From: Halomonas gemina
Lineage (GTDB): Bacteria > Pseudomonadota > Gammaproteobacteria > Pseudomonadales > Halomonadaceae
Reading direction: 5' to 3'
DNA: 64,000 nucleotides
NCBI RefSeq assembly: GCF_023554995.1
Contig: NZ_JAMJPK010000010.1
Span: 1 to 64,000 of the forward strand
How positions within the stretch are numbered: the first letter of the stretch is position 1; each line of letters begins with the position of its first letter. The translations under genes and the position numbers were made by a program. This document shows, in pieces, positions 26,122-35,607 of this stretch. The notes under the pieces are model-generated. The model was not told the DNA's origin. It was given only the letters and a program-made list of their open reading frames with translations, and did no database searches.

Positions 26122-27117
26122 ATGTCCCGACTCGCCGACACGCCGCTTTCCGTGCTCGACCTGGCCCCGATCCGCGAGGGCGGCAGCGCCGCCGACAGCT
26201 TCCGGGAGAGCGTGACGCTGGCCCGGCTCACCGAGCGGCTCGGTTTCACGCGCTACTGGCTGGCCGAGCACCACAGCATCGAGGGCATCGCCAGCGCCGC
26301 GACCGCGGTGCTGATCGGCCATATCGCCGGGGCCACCGAGCGGATCCGGGTGGGCAGCGGCGGCATCATGCTGCCCAACCACCCGCCGCTGGTGGTGGCC
26401 GAGCAGTTCGGCACCCTGGAGACCCTCTATCCCGGGCGCATCGACCTGGGCCTGGGGCGCGCGCCGGGCTCCGACGGCCCCACCATGGCCGCCATGCGCC
26501 GCGACCCCTACGCCGGAGTCGATGACTTCCCGAAGCGACTGGCCGAGCTCCAGGGCTACCTCGATGACGAGCGGCCGGGCCAGCGGGTACGGGCGGTGCC
26601 CGGCCAGAGCACGAAGGTGCCGCTCTGGCTGCTCGGCTCCAGCGACTTCAGCGCCCGCCTGGCGGCCCGGGAGGGGCTGCCCTTCGCCTTCGCCGCCCAG
26701 TTCGCCCCGGCCCAGCTGTTCGAGGCACTCAGGCTCTATCGCGACAACTTCCGGCCCTCGGCGGTGCTGGACCGGCCACACGCCATGGTCGGCCTGCCGG
26801 TGATCGCCGCCGAGAACGACCTCCAGGCGGACTACCTCGCCTCCACCGCCCGCCGCAAGTTCCTGGGCATGATCCGCGGCCAGCGCACCAAGGCCCTGCC
26901 GCCGGTGGAGGCGCTGGACTGGTCACCCCGGGAACAGGCCCAGGTGGAGCAGTTCCTGGGCGCCGCGGTGATCGGCGGGCCCGAGACCGTGCGCGAGGGC
27001 CTGGAGCGCTTCCTGGAGCTGACCGGCGCCGACGAGCTGATGCTCAATACGGATGTCTACGACGCCGAGGATCGGCTGCGAAGCTACGAGATCGTCGCCG
27101 AAATGTGGCGCTCATGA
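26122..27117 (+). CDS. LLM-class (luciferase-like) flavin-dependent oxidoreductase
   Basis: The 331-aa protein opens [20 protein letters not shown] and has '[20 protein letters not shown]', '[20 protein letters not shown]' and '[17 protein letters not shown]', the signature of the alkanal-monooxygenase-like family (MsnO8/YhbW type). It would use reduced FMN from a partner reductase to oxygenate an unknown substrate. The stop overlaps the start of azlC (ATGA at 27114), so it shares an operon with the amino-acid exporter. Confidence 0.85.
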   Translation: MSRLADTPLSVLDLAPIREGGSAADSFRESVTLARLTERLGFTRYWLAEHHSIEGIASAATAVLIGHIAGATERIRVGSGGIMLPNHPPLVVAEQFGTLETLYPGRIDLGLGRAPGSDGPTMAAMRRDPYAGVDDFPKRLAELQGYLDDERPGQRVRAVPGQSTKVPLWLLGSSDFSARLAAREGLPFAFAAQFAPAQLFEALRLYRDNFRPSAVLDRPHAMVGLPVIAAENDLQADYLASTARRKFLGMIRGQRTKALPPVEALDWSPREQAQVEQFLGAAVIGGPETVREGLERFLELTGADELMLNTDVYDAEDRLRSYEIVAEMWRS

Positions 27118-27827
27118 CCCCACCCGACACCTCGCGACCCACCCCTGGCCATCTCGTCGACGGCTTCCGGCGCATGGCGCCACTGTCGCTGTTCGTGATC
27201 GTCTTCGGGCTGGCCTTCGGGGTGGCAGCCCTGCAGCAGGGGCTCTCCGCGGCCGAGACCCTGCTGATGAGCGGCCTGGTGTTCGCGGGGGCGGCCCAGT
27301 TCGCGACCCTGGAGCTGTGGGGCGATACCATCCCGCTGCTGCCGCTGGTGGCCATCACCCTGGCGATCAATGCCCGCCACCTGCTGATGGGCGCCGCCTT
27401 CTACCCGCACCTGCGTGACCTGCCCAGCGGGCGCCGCTACGCCAGCCTGCTGCTGCTCAGCGACGCCAACTGGGCCATGGCCATGACCGGGGAAACCACG
27501 GCGGCCCGGCTGGGCATCCTGGTCGGCGGGGGCCTGGCCCTGTGGTCCACCTGGATGATCGGCACCGGCCTCGGCGTGGCCTTCGGCAGCGGCATCAGCG
27601 AACCCGACCGCTTCGGGCTGGATGCCATCATGGGCTGCTTCCTGCTGGCCATGCTGGTGGGCGACAAGCGCGACCTCGGCGTGCTGCTGCCCTGGGGTGC
27701 CGCGGCCCTGGCGGCCCTGGCGGCGATGGCCTGGCTGCCACCCCATGCCCACGTGATCGTCGGCGCGCTCGCGGGCGGCGTGGTGGGCCTGCTGCTGCCC
27801 CCCGCAAGCAAGGAGACGCCCCCATGA
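27114..27827 (+). CDS. azlC: AzlC-family branched-chain amino acid exporter, large subunit
   Basis: The 237-aa protein has about seven hydrophobic segments. It has the family blocks '[20 protein letters not shown]', '[15 protein letters not shown]' and '[16 protein letters not shown]'. The ATG at 27114 overlaps the upstream stop. AzlC with AzlD forms an efflux complex for branched-chain amino acids and analogues such as azaleucine. AzlD follows with a 4-nt overlap, the usual arrangement. Confidence 0.9.
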   Translation: MTPPDTSRPTPGHLVDGFRRMAPLSLFVIVFGLAFGVAALQQGLSAAETLLMSGLVFAGAAQFATLELWGDTIPLLPLVAITLAINARHLLMGAAFYPHLRDLPSGRRYASLLLLSDANWAMAMTGETTAARLGILVGGGLALWSTWMIGTGLGVAFGSGISEPDRFGLDAIMGCFLLAMLVGDKRDLGVLLPWGAAALAALAAMAWLPPHAHVIVGALAGGVVGLLLPPASKETPP

Positions 27828-28138
27828 CCCTGACGGCCGCCAACGGCGGCGTGCTGCTGGCGATCCTGATCATGGCGCTGGTCACCTACCTGACTCGCGC
27901 CGGCGGAGTCTTCGTGATGGCCCGGGTGCCCATCGGCCCGCGGGTCGAGCGCTTCATCAACGCCATGGCCGGCTCGGTGCTGGTGGCGGTGATCACCCCC
28001 ATGGCCGTGAACGGCGACGGCGGGGCCCGGATGGCCCTGGTCGCCACGGCGGGAGTGATGCTGGTGCTGCGCAAGCCGCTACCGGCGATCGCCGCCGGGA
28101 TCCTGACCGCCGCCCTGTGGCGGCTGATCGCATCCTGA
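27824..28138 (+). CDS. azlD: AzlD-family branched-chain amino acid exporter, small subunit
   Basis: The 104-aa membrane protein opens [18 protein letters not shown] and has 'VTYLTRAGGVFVMARVPIGP' and 'GSVLVAVITPMAVN', typical of AzlD. Three to four helices make up nearly the whole protein. The ATG at 27824 overlaps the azlC stop. It is the obligate partner of AzlC. A strong hairpin at 28191 follows and may end the operon. Confidence 0.9.
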   Translation: MTLTAANGGVLLAILIMALVTYLTRAGGVFVMARVPIGPRVERFINAMAGSVLVAVITPMAVNGDGGARMALVATAGVMLVLRKPLPAIAAGILTAALWRLIAS

Positions 28139-28190
28139 CCCCGCCTCGGAACGAAGCGCCCGTTGCGCTTTCCAAGGGGCAGTCATTCAC

Positions 28191-28215
28191 GGGGCGCCGG
28201 CCGGGCCGGCGCCCC
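28191..28215. terminator. Hairpin after azlD
   Basis: An 11-bp perfect stem (GGGGCGCCGGC and its complement) with a 3-nt loop, followed by only TT. It lies 52 nt after the azlD stop and 23 nt before the next gene. It may be a weak or Rho-assisted terminator or attenuate readthrough into the downstream gene. Confidence 0.55.
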
Positions 28216-28237
28216 TTCAGAGACACCGGAGTCCCGC

Positions 28238-28648
28238 ATGCCCGATCCCCATGACCCGCGCCGCGATTCACAGCAGAATGCCGCCTGGCGCGCCGCCCGA
28301 GAGTGGCAGTCGCGTGCCCGCCAGACCCGCGCCGACGGCCCCCTGAGCGGCCTGAAGCTGCTGCTCACCTGGCTGCTGTTCGGCGCCATGATGATCGTCG
28401 CCATGGTGCTGGGGCTGTTCTTCCTGCTCATCGGCTGGGCGATGATGCCCTTCCTGCGCCACCGCATGAAGAAGCAGATGGAGAAGATGCGCGCCGACCG
28501 GGCCGAGGACGTGGACGGCAGCGTCCACTACCGCGAGACCCACTATCGCGAGAGCCGCGACGCCGACGGCCGCTACCGCGAGCAGCAGGTACTGGAGGGC
28601 GACTACGAGGTCAGGGACGAGGAGCAGAAGGACGCCGATCACCGTTGA
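28238..28648 (+). CDS. Small membrane protein with a polar C-terminus, 136 aa
   Basis: MPDPHDPRRDSQQNAAWRAA opens a charged N-terminus. A hydrophobic stretch at about 38-72 ('LLLTWLLFGAMMIVAMVLGL' and 'FFLLIGWAMM') forms one or two helices. The tail is rich in R, E, D and Y ('HYRETHYRESRDADGRYREQ'). GGAG precedes the start. No named family was recognised; similar unnamed proteins occur in related genomes. It stands alone between a hairpin and a terminator. Confidence 0.6.
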   Translation: MPDPHDPRRDSQQNAAWRAAREWQSRARQTRADGPLSGLKLLLTWLLFGAMMIVAMVLGLFFLLIGWAMMPFLRHRMKKQMEKMRADRAEDVDGSVHYRETHYRESRDADGRYREQQVLEGDYEVRDEEQKDADHR

Positions 28649-28770
28649 CGGAGACGCCTGCCGGAAGGGCTTGCCCCTGGGGGCCTGCGTCTTGCGTCCC
28701 GGCGCTCCTATGCCGCGCCATGACCGATGCCGCAGGGCGAAGGACAGCGCGCCGATGACCGTTAGAGAGG

Positions 28771-28803
28771 AAGGGGCCGGCATCCATCGGATGCCGGCCC
28801 CTT
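28771..28803. terminator. Bidirectional terminator between convergent genes
   Basis: A 15-bp perfect stem (AAGGGGCCGGCATCC and its complement) with loop ATC. The plus-strand end reads CCCCTTGT and the minus-strand end also gives CCCCTT. It sits between the convergent small membrane protein gene and the BKACE gene and probably stops both. Confidence 0.75.
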
Positions 28804-28839
28804 GTCATGATCGTCCCGCTGTCGCCGGCCTTTGGCCGA

Positions 28840-29670
28840 TCAGGCCATCCTAAGACCGAGGATCTCGCGAGCCTGCTGCCAGGTAGCCACCGGGCGCTCA
28901 TACTTCTCGCAAAGCGCCGCCACCCGCTCGACCAGGGCGGCATTCGAGGGGGCCAGGCTCTCCTTGTCCCAGCGGACGTTGTCCTCGAGGCCGGTGCGCG
29001 TGTGGCCTCCGGCGGCGATCGACCACTCGTTGAGCACCAGCTGGTTGGCGCCGACCCCGGCCCCGCACCACTGGGACCCCGGTGCCAGACGCTCCAGGGT
29101 CTCGATATAGAAGTCGAAGGTCGGCTTGTCGGCCGGCATGGCGTTCTTCACGCCCATCACGAACTGGACGTAGAGAGGTGCCTTGATCTTGCCCTGCTTC
29201 ATCAGGTTCACCGCCTGATGGATATGCGACAGGTCGAAGGCCTCGATCTCGGGCTTGATGTCATGGGTCAGCATCTCGGCGGCGAGCCAGTCCACCAGGT
29301 CGGGGGAATTCTCGTAGACGCGCGTGGGAAAGTTGTTGGACCCCACCGACAGGCTGGCCATGTCGGGCTTCAATGGCAACATGCCGCCGCGCTCACGCTC
29401 GGCACCGGAACGGCCGCCGGTGGACAGCTGGACGATCATCCCCGGGCAGTGCTTGCGCAGGCCTTCCAGCAGGCGGGCGAACTTTTCGGGATCCGAGGTC
29501 GGGGTCTGATCCTCGTTGCGGACATGGCAGTGGGCGATGGCCGCCCCGGCCTCGAAGGCCGCCTGGGTGCTCTCGATCTGTTCCTCGATGGTGATCGGCA
29601 CCGCCGGGTTGTTTTCCTTGCGTGGCAGGCTGCCGGTGATGGCAACGCAGATAATACAGGGATTTGACAT
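28840..29670 (-). CDS. Beta-keto acid cleavage enzyme (BKACE, DUF849 family)
   Basis: The 276-aa TIM-barrel has zinc ligands His47 and His49 in 'AAIAHCHVRNEDQ', the substrate Ser/Arg region 'QLSTGGRSG', and the C-terminal family block 'AAGGHTRTGLEDNVRWDK' with the catalytic Glu/Asp. BKACE enzymes condense a beta-keto acid with acetyl-CoA to give acetoacetate and a new acyl-CoA; the founder cleaves 3-keto-5-aminohexanoate in lysine fermentation. Beside a PcaF-like thiolase and IclR regulator, 3-oxoadipate is a plausible substrate, which would give succinyl-CoA. That role is inferred. It is 72 nt downstream of the thiolase gene. Confidence 0.85.
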   Translation of the reverse strand: MSNPCIICVAITGSLPRKENNPAVPITIEEQIESTQAAFEAGAAIAHCHVRNEDQTPTSDPEKFARLLEGLRKHCPGMIVQLSTGGRSGAERERGGMLPLKPDMASLSVGSNNFPTRVYENSPDLVDWLAAEMLTHDIKPEIEAFDLSHIHQAVNLMKQGKIKAPLYVQFVMGVKNAMPADKPTFDFYIETLERLAPGSQWCGAGVGANQLVLNEWSIAAGGHTRTGLEDNVRWDKESLAPSNAALVERVAALCEKYERPVATWQQAREILGLRMA

Positions 29671-29742
29671 GGGAACCTCGCGTTAGGCCTAAGGGCTCGT
29701 TAGGAGAGTATGGATGCGTCTCAAGGGCGGTGCCGCGGGCCC

Positions 29743-30945
<1,203 letters not shown>

Positions 30946-31020
30946 GGAGTTTCTCCTGTTCGTCGCCGGTGTGCTGGCGTTCGGGAGGCCACCGACTAGG
31001 AAGCTGGCTGGCCCGCAAAC

Positions 31021-31037
31021 TGTTCGCTGTGTGAACA
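31021..31037. promoter_or_regulatory. Putative IclR operator, copy 1
   Basis: The 17-bp near-palindrome TGTTCGCTGTGTGAACA (GTTC, 7 nt, GAAC) lies 76 nt upstream of the pcaF start. It matches copy 2 at 31109 in its arms and spacing. PcaR/PcaU-type IclR proteins bind repeated sites with GTTCG/CGAAC arms, so both are read as operators of the adjacent regulator. A half-site TACGAAC lies at 31049-31055. Confidence 0.6.
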
Positions 31038-31108
31038 TCGGTTTGCATTACGAACAAAATACGCCCGCCGCGACCGGCCGTCAATTCCTTTAGAGCCGGA
31101 TGCACAAG

Positions 31109-31125
31109 TGTTCGCATCTCGAACA
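31109..31125. promoter_or_regulatory. Putative IclR operator, copy 2
   Basis: TGTTCGCATCTCGAACA is a palindrome with GTTCG and CGAAC arms around 5 nt, 88 bp from copy 1 and 64 nt upstream of the IclR start. A pair spaced across the divergent promoter suits both autoregulation and control of pcaF, possibly by looping. Confidence 0.6.
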
Positions 31126-31188
31126 TCATGGTAGATTGAGGCACCGTGACCCCACCACTCCACAGGACCATTAGCGGATGACGTGCCC

Positions 31189-31968
31189 ATGCAAGACGAG
31201 ACCCTGACACCAGATGACCGCGACTTCGTCACGGCCCTGGCCAGCGGACTGGAAGTCATCCTGGCCTTCGACGAGGCCCACCCGCGCATGACGCTCAGCG
31301 AGGTGGCGGCGCGCACCGGCATGAACCGTGCCCGGGCGCGACGCTTCCTGCTGACCCTGCATGCCCTGGGCTATGTCCGCAAGCAGCAGCGTCACTTCGA
31401 GCTGGCCCCCAAGGTGCTGAACCTCGGCTATGCGTTCCTCTCGGCCAACAACTACCGCAGCGTGATCCAGCAGATTCTCGAGGACATCACCACCGAGTGT
31501 GGCGAGTCCTCGTCGCTGGGCGTGCTGGACGGCGACGACGTCACCTATGTGGCGCGCTCCTCGTCACGCCACCGGCTGATGGCCATCACCCTCTCGGTGG
31601 GCACGCGCCTGCCGGCGGCCCACACCTCCATGGGGCGGGTGCTGCTGGCCCAGCTGCCGGATGCCGAGCTCGACGCCTTTCTGGCGCGGGTGGTCCTCGA
31701 GCCGCATACCGAAAAGACCATCACCGACAAGGCCGAGCTCAGGCGCTGCATCCTCGAGGTGCGCCAGCAGGGCTACGCCATCGCCGACCAGGAGCTCGAC
31801 TCCGGGTTGCGCTCGGTGGCCGTGCCGGCCTTCGATGCCAACGGCCGGCTGCTGGGCGCGATCAACATCAGCACCAATGCCGCTCGGATCGACTTCGACA
31901 CCCTGATGCGCCAGTACCTGCCGCTGCTGCAGGACAAGGCCCGACAGATCCGCGCCAGCGTCAGCTGA
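31189..31968 (+). CDS. IclR-family transcriptional regulator (PcaR/PcaU-like)
   Basis: The 259-aa protein has an N-terminal winged helix ('ASGLEVILAFDEAHPRMTLS' to 'HALGYVRKQQRHFELAPKVL') and an IclR effector domain with 'SSLGVLDGDDVTYVARSSSR', 'MGRVLLAQLPD' and 'AVPAFDANGRLLGAINISTN'. The opening ...DRDFVTALASGLEVILAFD is typical of the PcaR/PobR group that controls protocatechuate, hydroxybenzoate and 3-oxoadipate genes. It is divergent from pcaF with two operators between. The inducer is probably 3-oxoadipate or a related acid (inference). ATG 31189 or GTG 31183 could start it. Confidence 0.85.
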   Translation: MQDETLTPDDRDFVTALASGLEVILAFDEAHPRMTLSEVAARTGMNRARARRFLLTLHALGYVRKQQRHFELAPKVLNLGYAFLSANNYRSVIQQILEDITTECGESSSLGVLDGDDVTYVARSSSRHRLMAITLSVGTRLPAAHTSMGRVLLAQLPDAELDAFLARVVLEPHTEKTITDKAELRRCILEVRQQGYAIADQELDSGLRSVAVPAFDANGRLLGAINISTNAARIDFDTLMRQYLPLLQDKARQIRASVS

Positions 31969-31996
31969 TCCCCCCTGCCACCCCAAGGACGGTGAC

Positions 31997-32086
31997 GTGC
32001 TAGAGATACTGGCGATCACGCTGCCGATCTTCCTGCTGATCGGTGCCGGCTTCATCGCGGCTCGCACTGGCCTGCTGCCGGCCTGA
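31997..32086 (+). pseudogene. N-terminal stump of an AEC-family (auxin efflux carrier-like) transporter
   Basis: A 29-aa frame VLEILAITLPIFLLIGAGF followed by 'IAARTGLLPA' and a TGA matches the first membrane helix of AEC permeases, which are about 300 aa. It keeps a plausible ribosome-binding site (AAGGACGG), but nothing downstream continues the gene; the convergent aroQ gene ends 11 nt later. A deletion has removed the rest. It was probably once coregulated with the IclR gene. Confidence 0.6.
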
Positions 32087-32096
32087 GCGCCGGCTG

Positions 32097-32552
32097 TCAG
32101 GAGGCTGACACCCCGCCAGAAACCATCACCGCCTCCAGGGCGCTGACATAGCCTCGACTCCCCAGGCCCGCGATCACCCCGTCGGCCCGCAGCGAGACAT
32201 AGGAGTGGTGACGGAAGCTCTCGCGCCGGTGCACGTTGGAGAGGTGCACCTCGATCACCGTGCCGTCGAAGGCGTTGAGCGCATCCAGGATCGCCACCGA
32301 GGTATGGGTATAGGCCGCCGGGTTGATGATGATCGCCGCGGTGCCATCCAGACGAGCCGCCTGGATAAGGTCGATCAGCTCGCCCTCGTGGTTGCTCTGC
32401 CGGCAGGTAATCTCCCAGCCCCCCAGCGCCGCCTGCTCGTAGAGGGCGTTGTTGATGTCATCCAGCGTCTCATGGCCATAGATCTCGGGCTGCCGGGTGC
32501 CCAGCAGGTTGAGGTTGGGGCCGTGGAGTACCAGTACCTTGCACTGACTCAT
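32097..32552 (-). CDS. aroQ: Type II 3-dehydroquinate dehydratase
   Basis: The 151-aa protein begins [18 protein letters not shown] at 32552, after GGAAGA. Catalytic Arg20 and Tyr25 lie in 'GTRQPEIYG', followed by '[17 protein letters not shown]', '[19 protein letters not shown]' and '[20 protein letters not shown]'. It interconverts 3-dehydroquinate and 3-dehydroshikimate. The family also supplies the shikimate pathway, but the setting beside pcaF and an IclR regulator suggests a catabolic role in quinate use (QuiB type). Whether a second aroQ exists elsewhere cannot be seen. Confidence 0.9.
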   Translation of the reverse strand: MSQCKVLVLHGPNLNLLGTRQPEIYGHETLDDINNALYEQAALGGWEITCRQSNHEGELIDLIQAARLDGTAAIIINPAAYTHTSVAILDALNAFDGTVIEVHLSNVHRRESFRHHSYVSLRADGVIAGLGSRGYVSALEAVMVSGGVSAS

Positions 32553-32922
32553 CTGGCAGTCTTCCTTAATCATTTGTCGATGGGGTTCAAGAGATCAGCC
32601 AGTGGGTGTCCCTGGCAGCCTGGCAATTGTCAGTTCCCCCCCCAGGGGTTGCAAGACAGTGGCCATCTGCTCGGCAGGCTGCCTGCGCATGACGCAGCAC
32701 CCTCGGAAAAATCCAATCTGGTCATATTGGCCTCAGCGGCAACTGTCATTGCCAGGCTGGCCTGAAGACAATACGGATCAGCAAGGACACACGACGTTTC
32801 GTTCGCGCGGATTAACGCGTGACAAGACTCCTTGTAGCCCCAGTCTCCACGCGCCCCAAAAAGCGGTCATCAGATCAGCGGCGCTATGGAGAGACCCACA
32901 ACAAGATTTCCGAGGTGACACC
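32553..32922. promoter_or_regulatory. Divergent promoter region of aroQ and the SDR gene, with a candidate operator
   Basis: This 370-bp gap holds no gene. At 32713-32730 there is CCAATCTGGTCATATTGG, whose CCAAT/ATTGG arms form an inverted repeat. The core CCAAnnTGGTCAT recurs in inverse orientation upstream of the ABC operon (46240-46252). Promoter boxes are not clear enough to call. Confidence 0.4.
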
Positions 32923-33729
32923 ATGGACAAGACTCGACTCGAAGGAAAGAACTGCCTGATTACCGGTGCGGCGCGCGGCATGGGCGCGGCTGTTGCCGAA
33001 CACTATGCCGAGCAGGGTGCCAATGTCTGCGTGGCGGACCTGAACATCGAGGGATGCGAGGAAGTCGCCAAGCGCATCAACGACAGGGATGGCGGCAAGG
33101 CCATCGCGGTCAAGTTGAACGTCACGGAACGCGACCAGATGAAGGCCGCCGTGAAGGCCACCGTCGATGCCTTCGGCAGCCTCAACGTCATGGTCAATAA
33201 TGCCGGCATCAACAAGCCGCTGATGTTCCTCGATATCACCGAGGAGAACTGGCACCAGATCATGGATGTGAATGCCCTGGGGTGCCTGATCGGCATGCAG
33301 GAAGCCGCCAAGCAGATGATCGAGCAGGGCAAGGAGAACGGCCCCTACAAGATCCTCAATGTCGGCTCCATCCTGTCGCGCCAGGCCTTCGATGATGTGG
33401 TGCCCTATGCCTGCAGCAAGCATGCCGTCCTGGCGATGATCAACGGTGGCGCCAAAGCGCTGGTCGACCACAACATCACCGTCAACGGCTATGGCCCCGG
33501 CGTCGTGCGTACCGAGCTGTGGGAGCAGCTCGACAAGGACCTGGTCAGCATCGGCAAGTTCGACAAGCAGGGCCAGTCCATGGACGAACTCGCCGAGAAG
33601 ATGATCCTGATGAAGCGCTACTCCTACCCGGAAGACGTGGTGGGAACCGCCTCCTTCCTGGCCAGCCCGGAATCGGACTACATGACCGGCCAGCTGCTGA
33701 TGATAGACGGCGGCATGATCATGCAGTGA
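32923..33729 (+). CDS. Short-chain dehydrogenase/reductase
   Basis: The 268-aa classical SDR has the dinucleotide motif T-G-A-A-R-G-M-G at 14-21, the NNAG motif in 'LNVMVNNAGINKPLMF', a Ser in 'LNVGSILSRQ' and the catalytic Tyr-x-x-x-Lys in 'VPYACSKHAVLAM'. 'CVADLNIEGCEEV' has an acidic residue after the second strand, favouring NAD. It ends 'MTGQLLMIDGGMIMQ', usual for sugar, polyol or hydroxyacid dehydrogenases. ATG 32923 is preceded by GAGGTGACACC. A shared promoter motif with the ABC/hydroxyquinol operon hints at a joint pathway. Confidence 0.85.
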   Translation: MDKTRLEGKNCLITGAARGMGAAVAEHYAEQGANVCVADLNIEGCEEVAKRINDRDGGKAIAVKLNVTERDQMKAAVKATVDAFGSLNVMVNNAGINKPLMFLDITEENWHQIMDVNALGCLIGMQEAAKQMIEQGKENGPYKILNVGSILSRQAFDDVVPYACSKHAVLAMINGGAKALVDHNITVNGYGPGVVRTELWEQLDKDLVSIGKFDKQGQSMDELAEKMILMKRYSYPEDVVGTASFLASPESDYMTGQLLMIDGGMIMQ

Positions 33730-33754
33730 TGCCAGCGGCAAGCCGACTGGTGGC

Positions 33755-35527
33755 TCAGTAGAACCCCCTGTCGCGCATCACCCGATCGGCCCTGTCCTGC
33801 GCCATGGACAGGGCCTTCTTGATGGAGCGCCGCCCGTCCAGCACCTCGAAGATCTCATGCCCGGCAATACTGATCACGTCCGTGATGCCCGGCACCGGGG
33901 GACGCGGCCAGGCCTGCAGGATCTCCTTCCTCGCCATGTCATCCACGATCTCGATCAGCGGCGACAGTGCCGAGACCTCCGGGTCCTGGCTGACGCTGAA
34001 GCGCGGGGTCACCAGGCTGCCGTTGAGGATGTAGAGCTTGGACATGTTGGCCGAGGTCAGGTGACGAAGGGCCGTCCAGACCGCCTCGACCCGTTCCTCC
34101 GATAGGTTGGCCGGAATGGCCAGGGCATAGCCCCCGATCGGGGTGATCAGACGGCCATGGTTGCCGATCGGGTGCGGCAGATAACCGGTCTTTCCCCAGG
34201 CCGGTGACTGTCGGTCGAACTCGATGAGCGGGGCCAGCAGCGTATAGCAGTAGGCCATGCAGGCTTCGCCGGCGGCATAGGACTGGGCTCGCTCGTACCA
34301 CGCCATGTGGAGAATGTTAGGGGGTGAGTACTTGAGAATATCCAGCATATATTCGCAGGCCCGATAGGCCGCATCCGTCTGGAACATCGGCCGCAGCTCC
34401 TCCCCGGACGCCTGCTTGAAGTCATAGCCACCCTCGCAGCGGCGAAGATTGAGGATCGGCTGACCGAACTTGGCCATCAGAAAACTAAAGGTGTGTCCCA
34501 GCGGCGTGCCTCGCGCGGCATTCCAGGCGATGCCATAGCGCCCCCTGGCAGGATCATGCAACTGCCTGGCCACCTTGATCAGCTCCTCGGTCGTCGTCGG
34601 GGGCTCGAGCTGTGCCTGCTCGAATATGTCCTTCCGGTAACAGAGCAGCTCCGGCGTGGTCTGCAGGGGAATGCCGTATTGCTGTCCGGCGTATTGCGTG
34701 CTCTGAACGGCAACCGAGTGGAAGTCAGAAAGGTCGTAGGCATCGCGACGAATGAAGTGGTCGAGGGGCTGCAGAATCCCCTTCGACGCCAACTCGCCGA
34801 ACCAGGGGAGATCGCAGGCCACGAGATCATAGCGAGACTTCGAGCGACCGGCATTGGTCAGGATCGCCTCGAGCAGGTCGTCGATCGACCTGGCAGAGTT
34901 GTGGATCTCGAGGCCGAAGATCGATTCCAGCTGCTGCTTCAGGTTATGCATCGCCATGAAGGTGGGATCGGCGTGGATGAGTCCACGCAACCCGCCCTTC
35001 AGTTCGAGCCGTGCCGAAAGCACCGCCGGCGGTGAGATCACGCAATCCGCCGCGGCCTCGTCGAGGAAGATGCGTCGACCGGAATCCGACGCCGGGTCCA
35101 CGCCAAACAGGGGGCCCAGGAGGCCCTTGATCCGGTGCGCATAGGCCTCCCACTCGTCGATCATCATGGGCGAGGGGTGCAGCGATACGGTCTTTCCCGA
35201 CTTCGTTCTGGGGCGTGAAAGGATCAACCCGCGCTTGATGATGCTCTCGATCCCGCGCTTGGCGGTGCCATAGGAGAGCCCCGAGGCATCCGCGAGTGAC
35301 GTGGGCGTCGTCAGTCGGCCGGCCAGGTGGTTGCGCATGAGATGGAGCATCATGCGCATCTCCCGGTAACCGTGGCTCATGGAGAGGGATTGCTCGGTCT
35401 CTCCCTCGAACTTCTCGATGAAGTCGATGAAGCGCGAGAACTCCGTATTGGAGAGCTTCGGCATCGGCCTCTGCGACAGCTGGTCATAGGGACCCTCCGG
35501 ATGGCGCTCGTCGGGGAGGTCGCTCAT
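33755..35527 (-). CDS. Cytoplasmic winged-helix/solute-binding-protein fusion regulator
   Basis: The 590-aa protein has an N-terminal DNA-binding part: 'SFRFIDFIEKF'-like helices, then 'MRMMLHLMRNHLAGRLTTPT' and the HTH 'SLADASGLSYGTAKRGIESI' with a wing 'IKRGLILSRPRTKSGKTVSL' (about 50-140). From about residue 170 to the end it resembles ABC sugar-binding proteins: 'LRGLIHADPTFMAMHNLKQQ', 'YDLVACDLPWFGELASKGIL', 'YAGQQYGIPLQTTPELLCYR' and 'ITPIGGYALAIPANLSEERV'. No signal peptide is present, so the binding domain should sense a ligand inside the cell. It probably controls nearby catabolic genes. Confidence 0.75.
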   Translation of the reverse strand: MSDLPDERHPEGPYDQLSQRPMPKLSNTEFSRFIDFIEKFEGETEQSLSMSHGYREMRMMLHLMRNHLAGRLTTPTSLADASGLSYGTAKRGIESIIKRGLILSRPRTKSGKTVSLHPSPMMIDEWEAYAHRIKGLLGPLFGVDPASDSGRRIFLDEAAADCVISPPAVLSARLELKGGLRGLIHADPTFMAMHNLKQQLESIFGLEIHNSARSIDDLLEAILTNAGRSKSRYDLVACDLPWFGELASKGILQPLDHFIRRDAYDLSDFHSVAVQSTQYAGQQYGIPLQTTPELLCYRKDIFEQAQLEPPTTTEELIKVARQLHDPARGRYGIAWNAARGTPLGHTFSFLMAKFGQPILNLRRCEGGYDFKQASGEELRPMFQTDAAYRACEYMLDILKYSPPNILHMAWYERAQSYAAGEACMAYCYTLLAPLIEFDRQSPAWGKTGYLPHPIGNHGRLITPIGGYALAIPANLSEERVEAVWTALRHLTSANMSKLYILNGSLVTPRFSVSQDPEVSALSPLIEIVDDMARKEILQAWPRPPVPGITDVISIAGHEIFEVLDGRRSIKKALSMAQDRADRVMRDRGFY

Positions 35528-35607
35528 GTTCGCCTCGGGGCAGGGAGAAGGTAGTGCACCACGATAGCGCCGCCTTGCGCCTGGCAGCAAACGCGACGCC
35601 AACGCGG

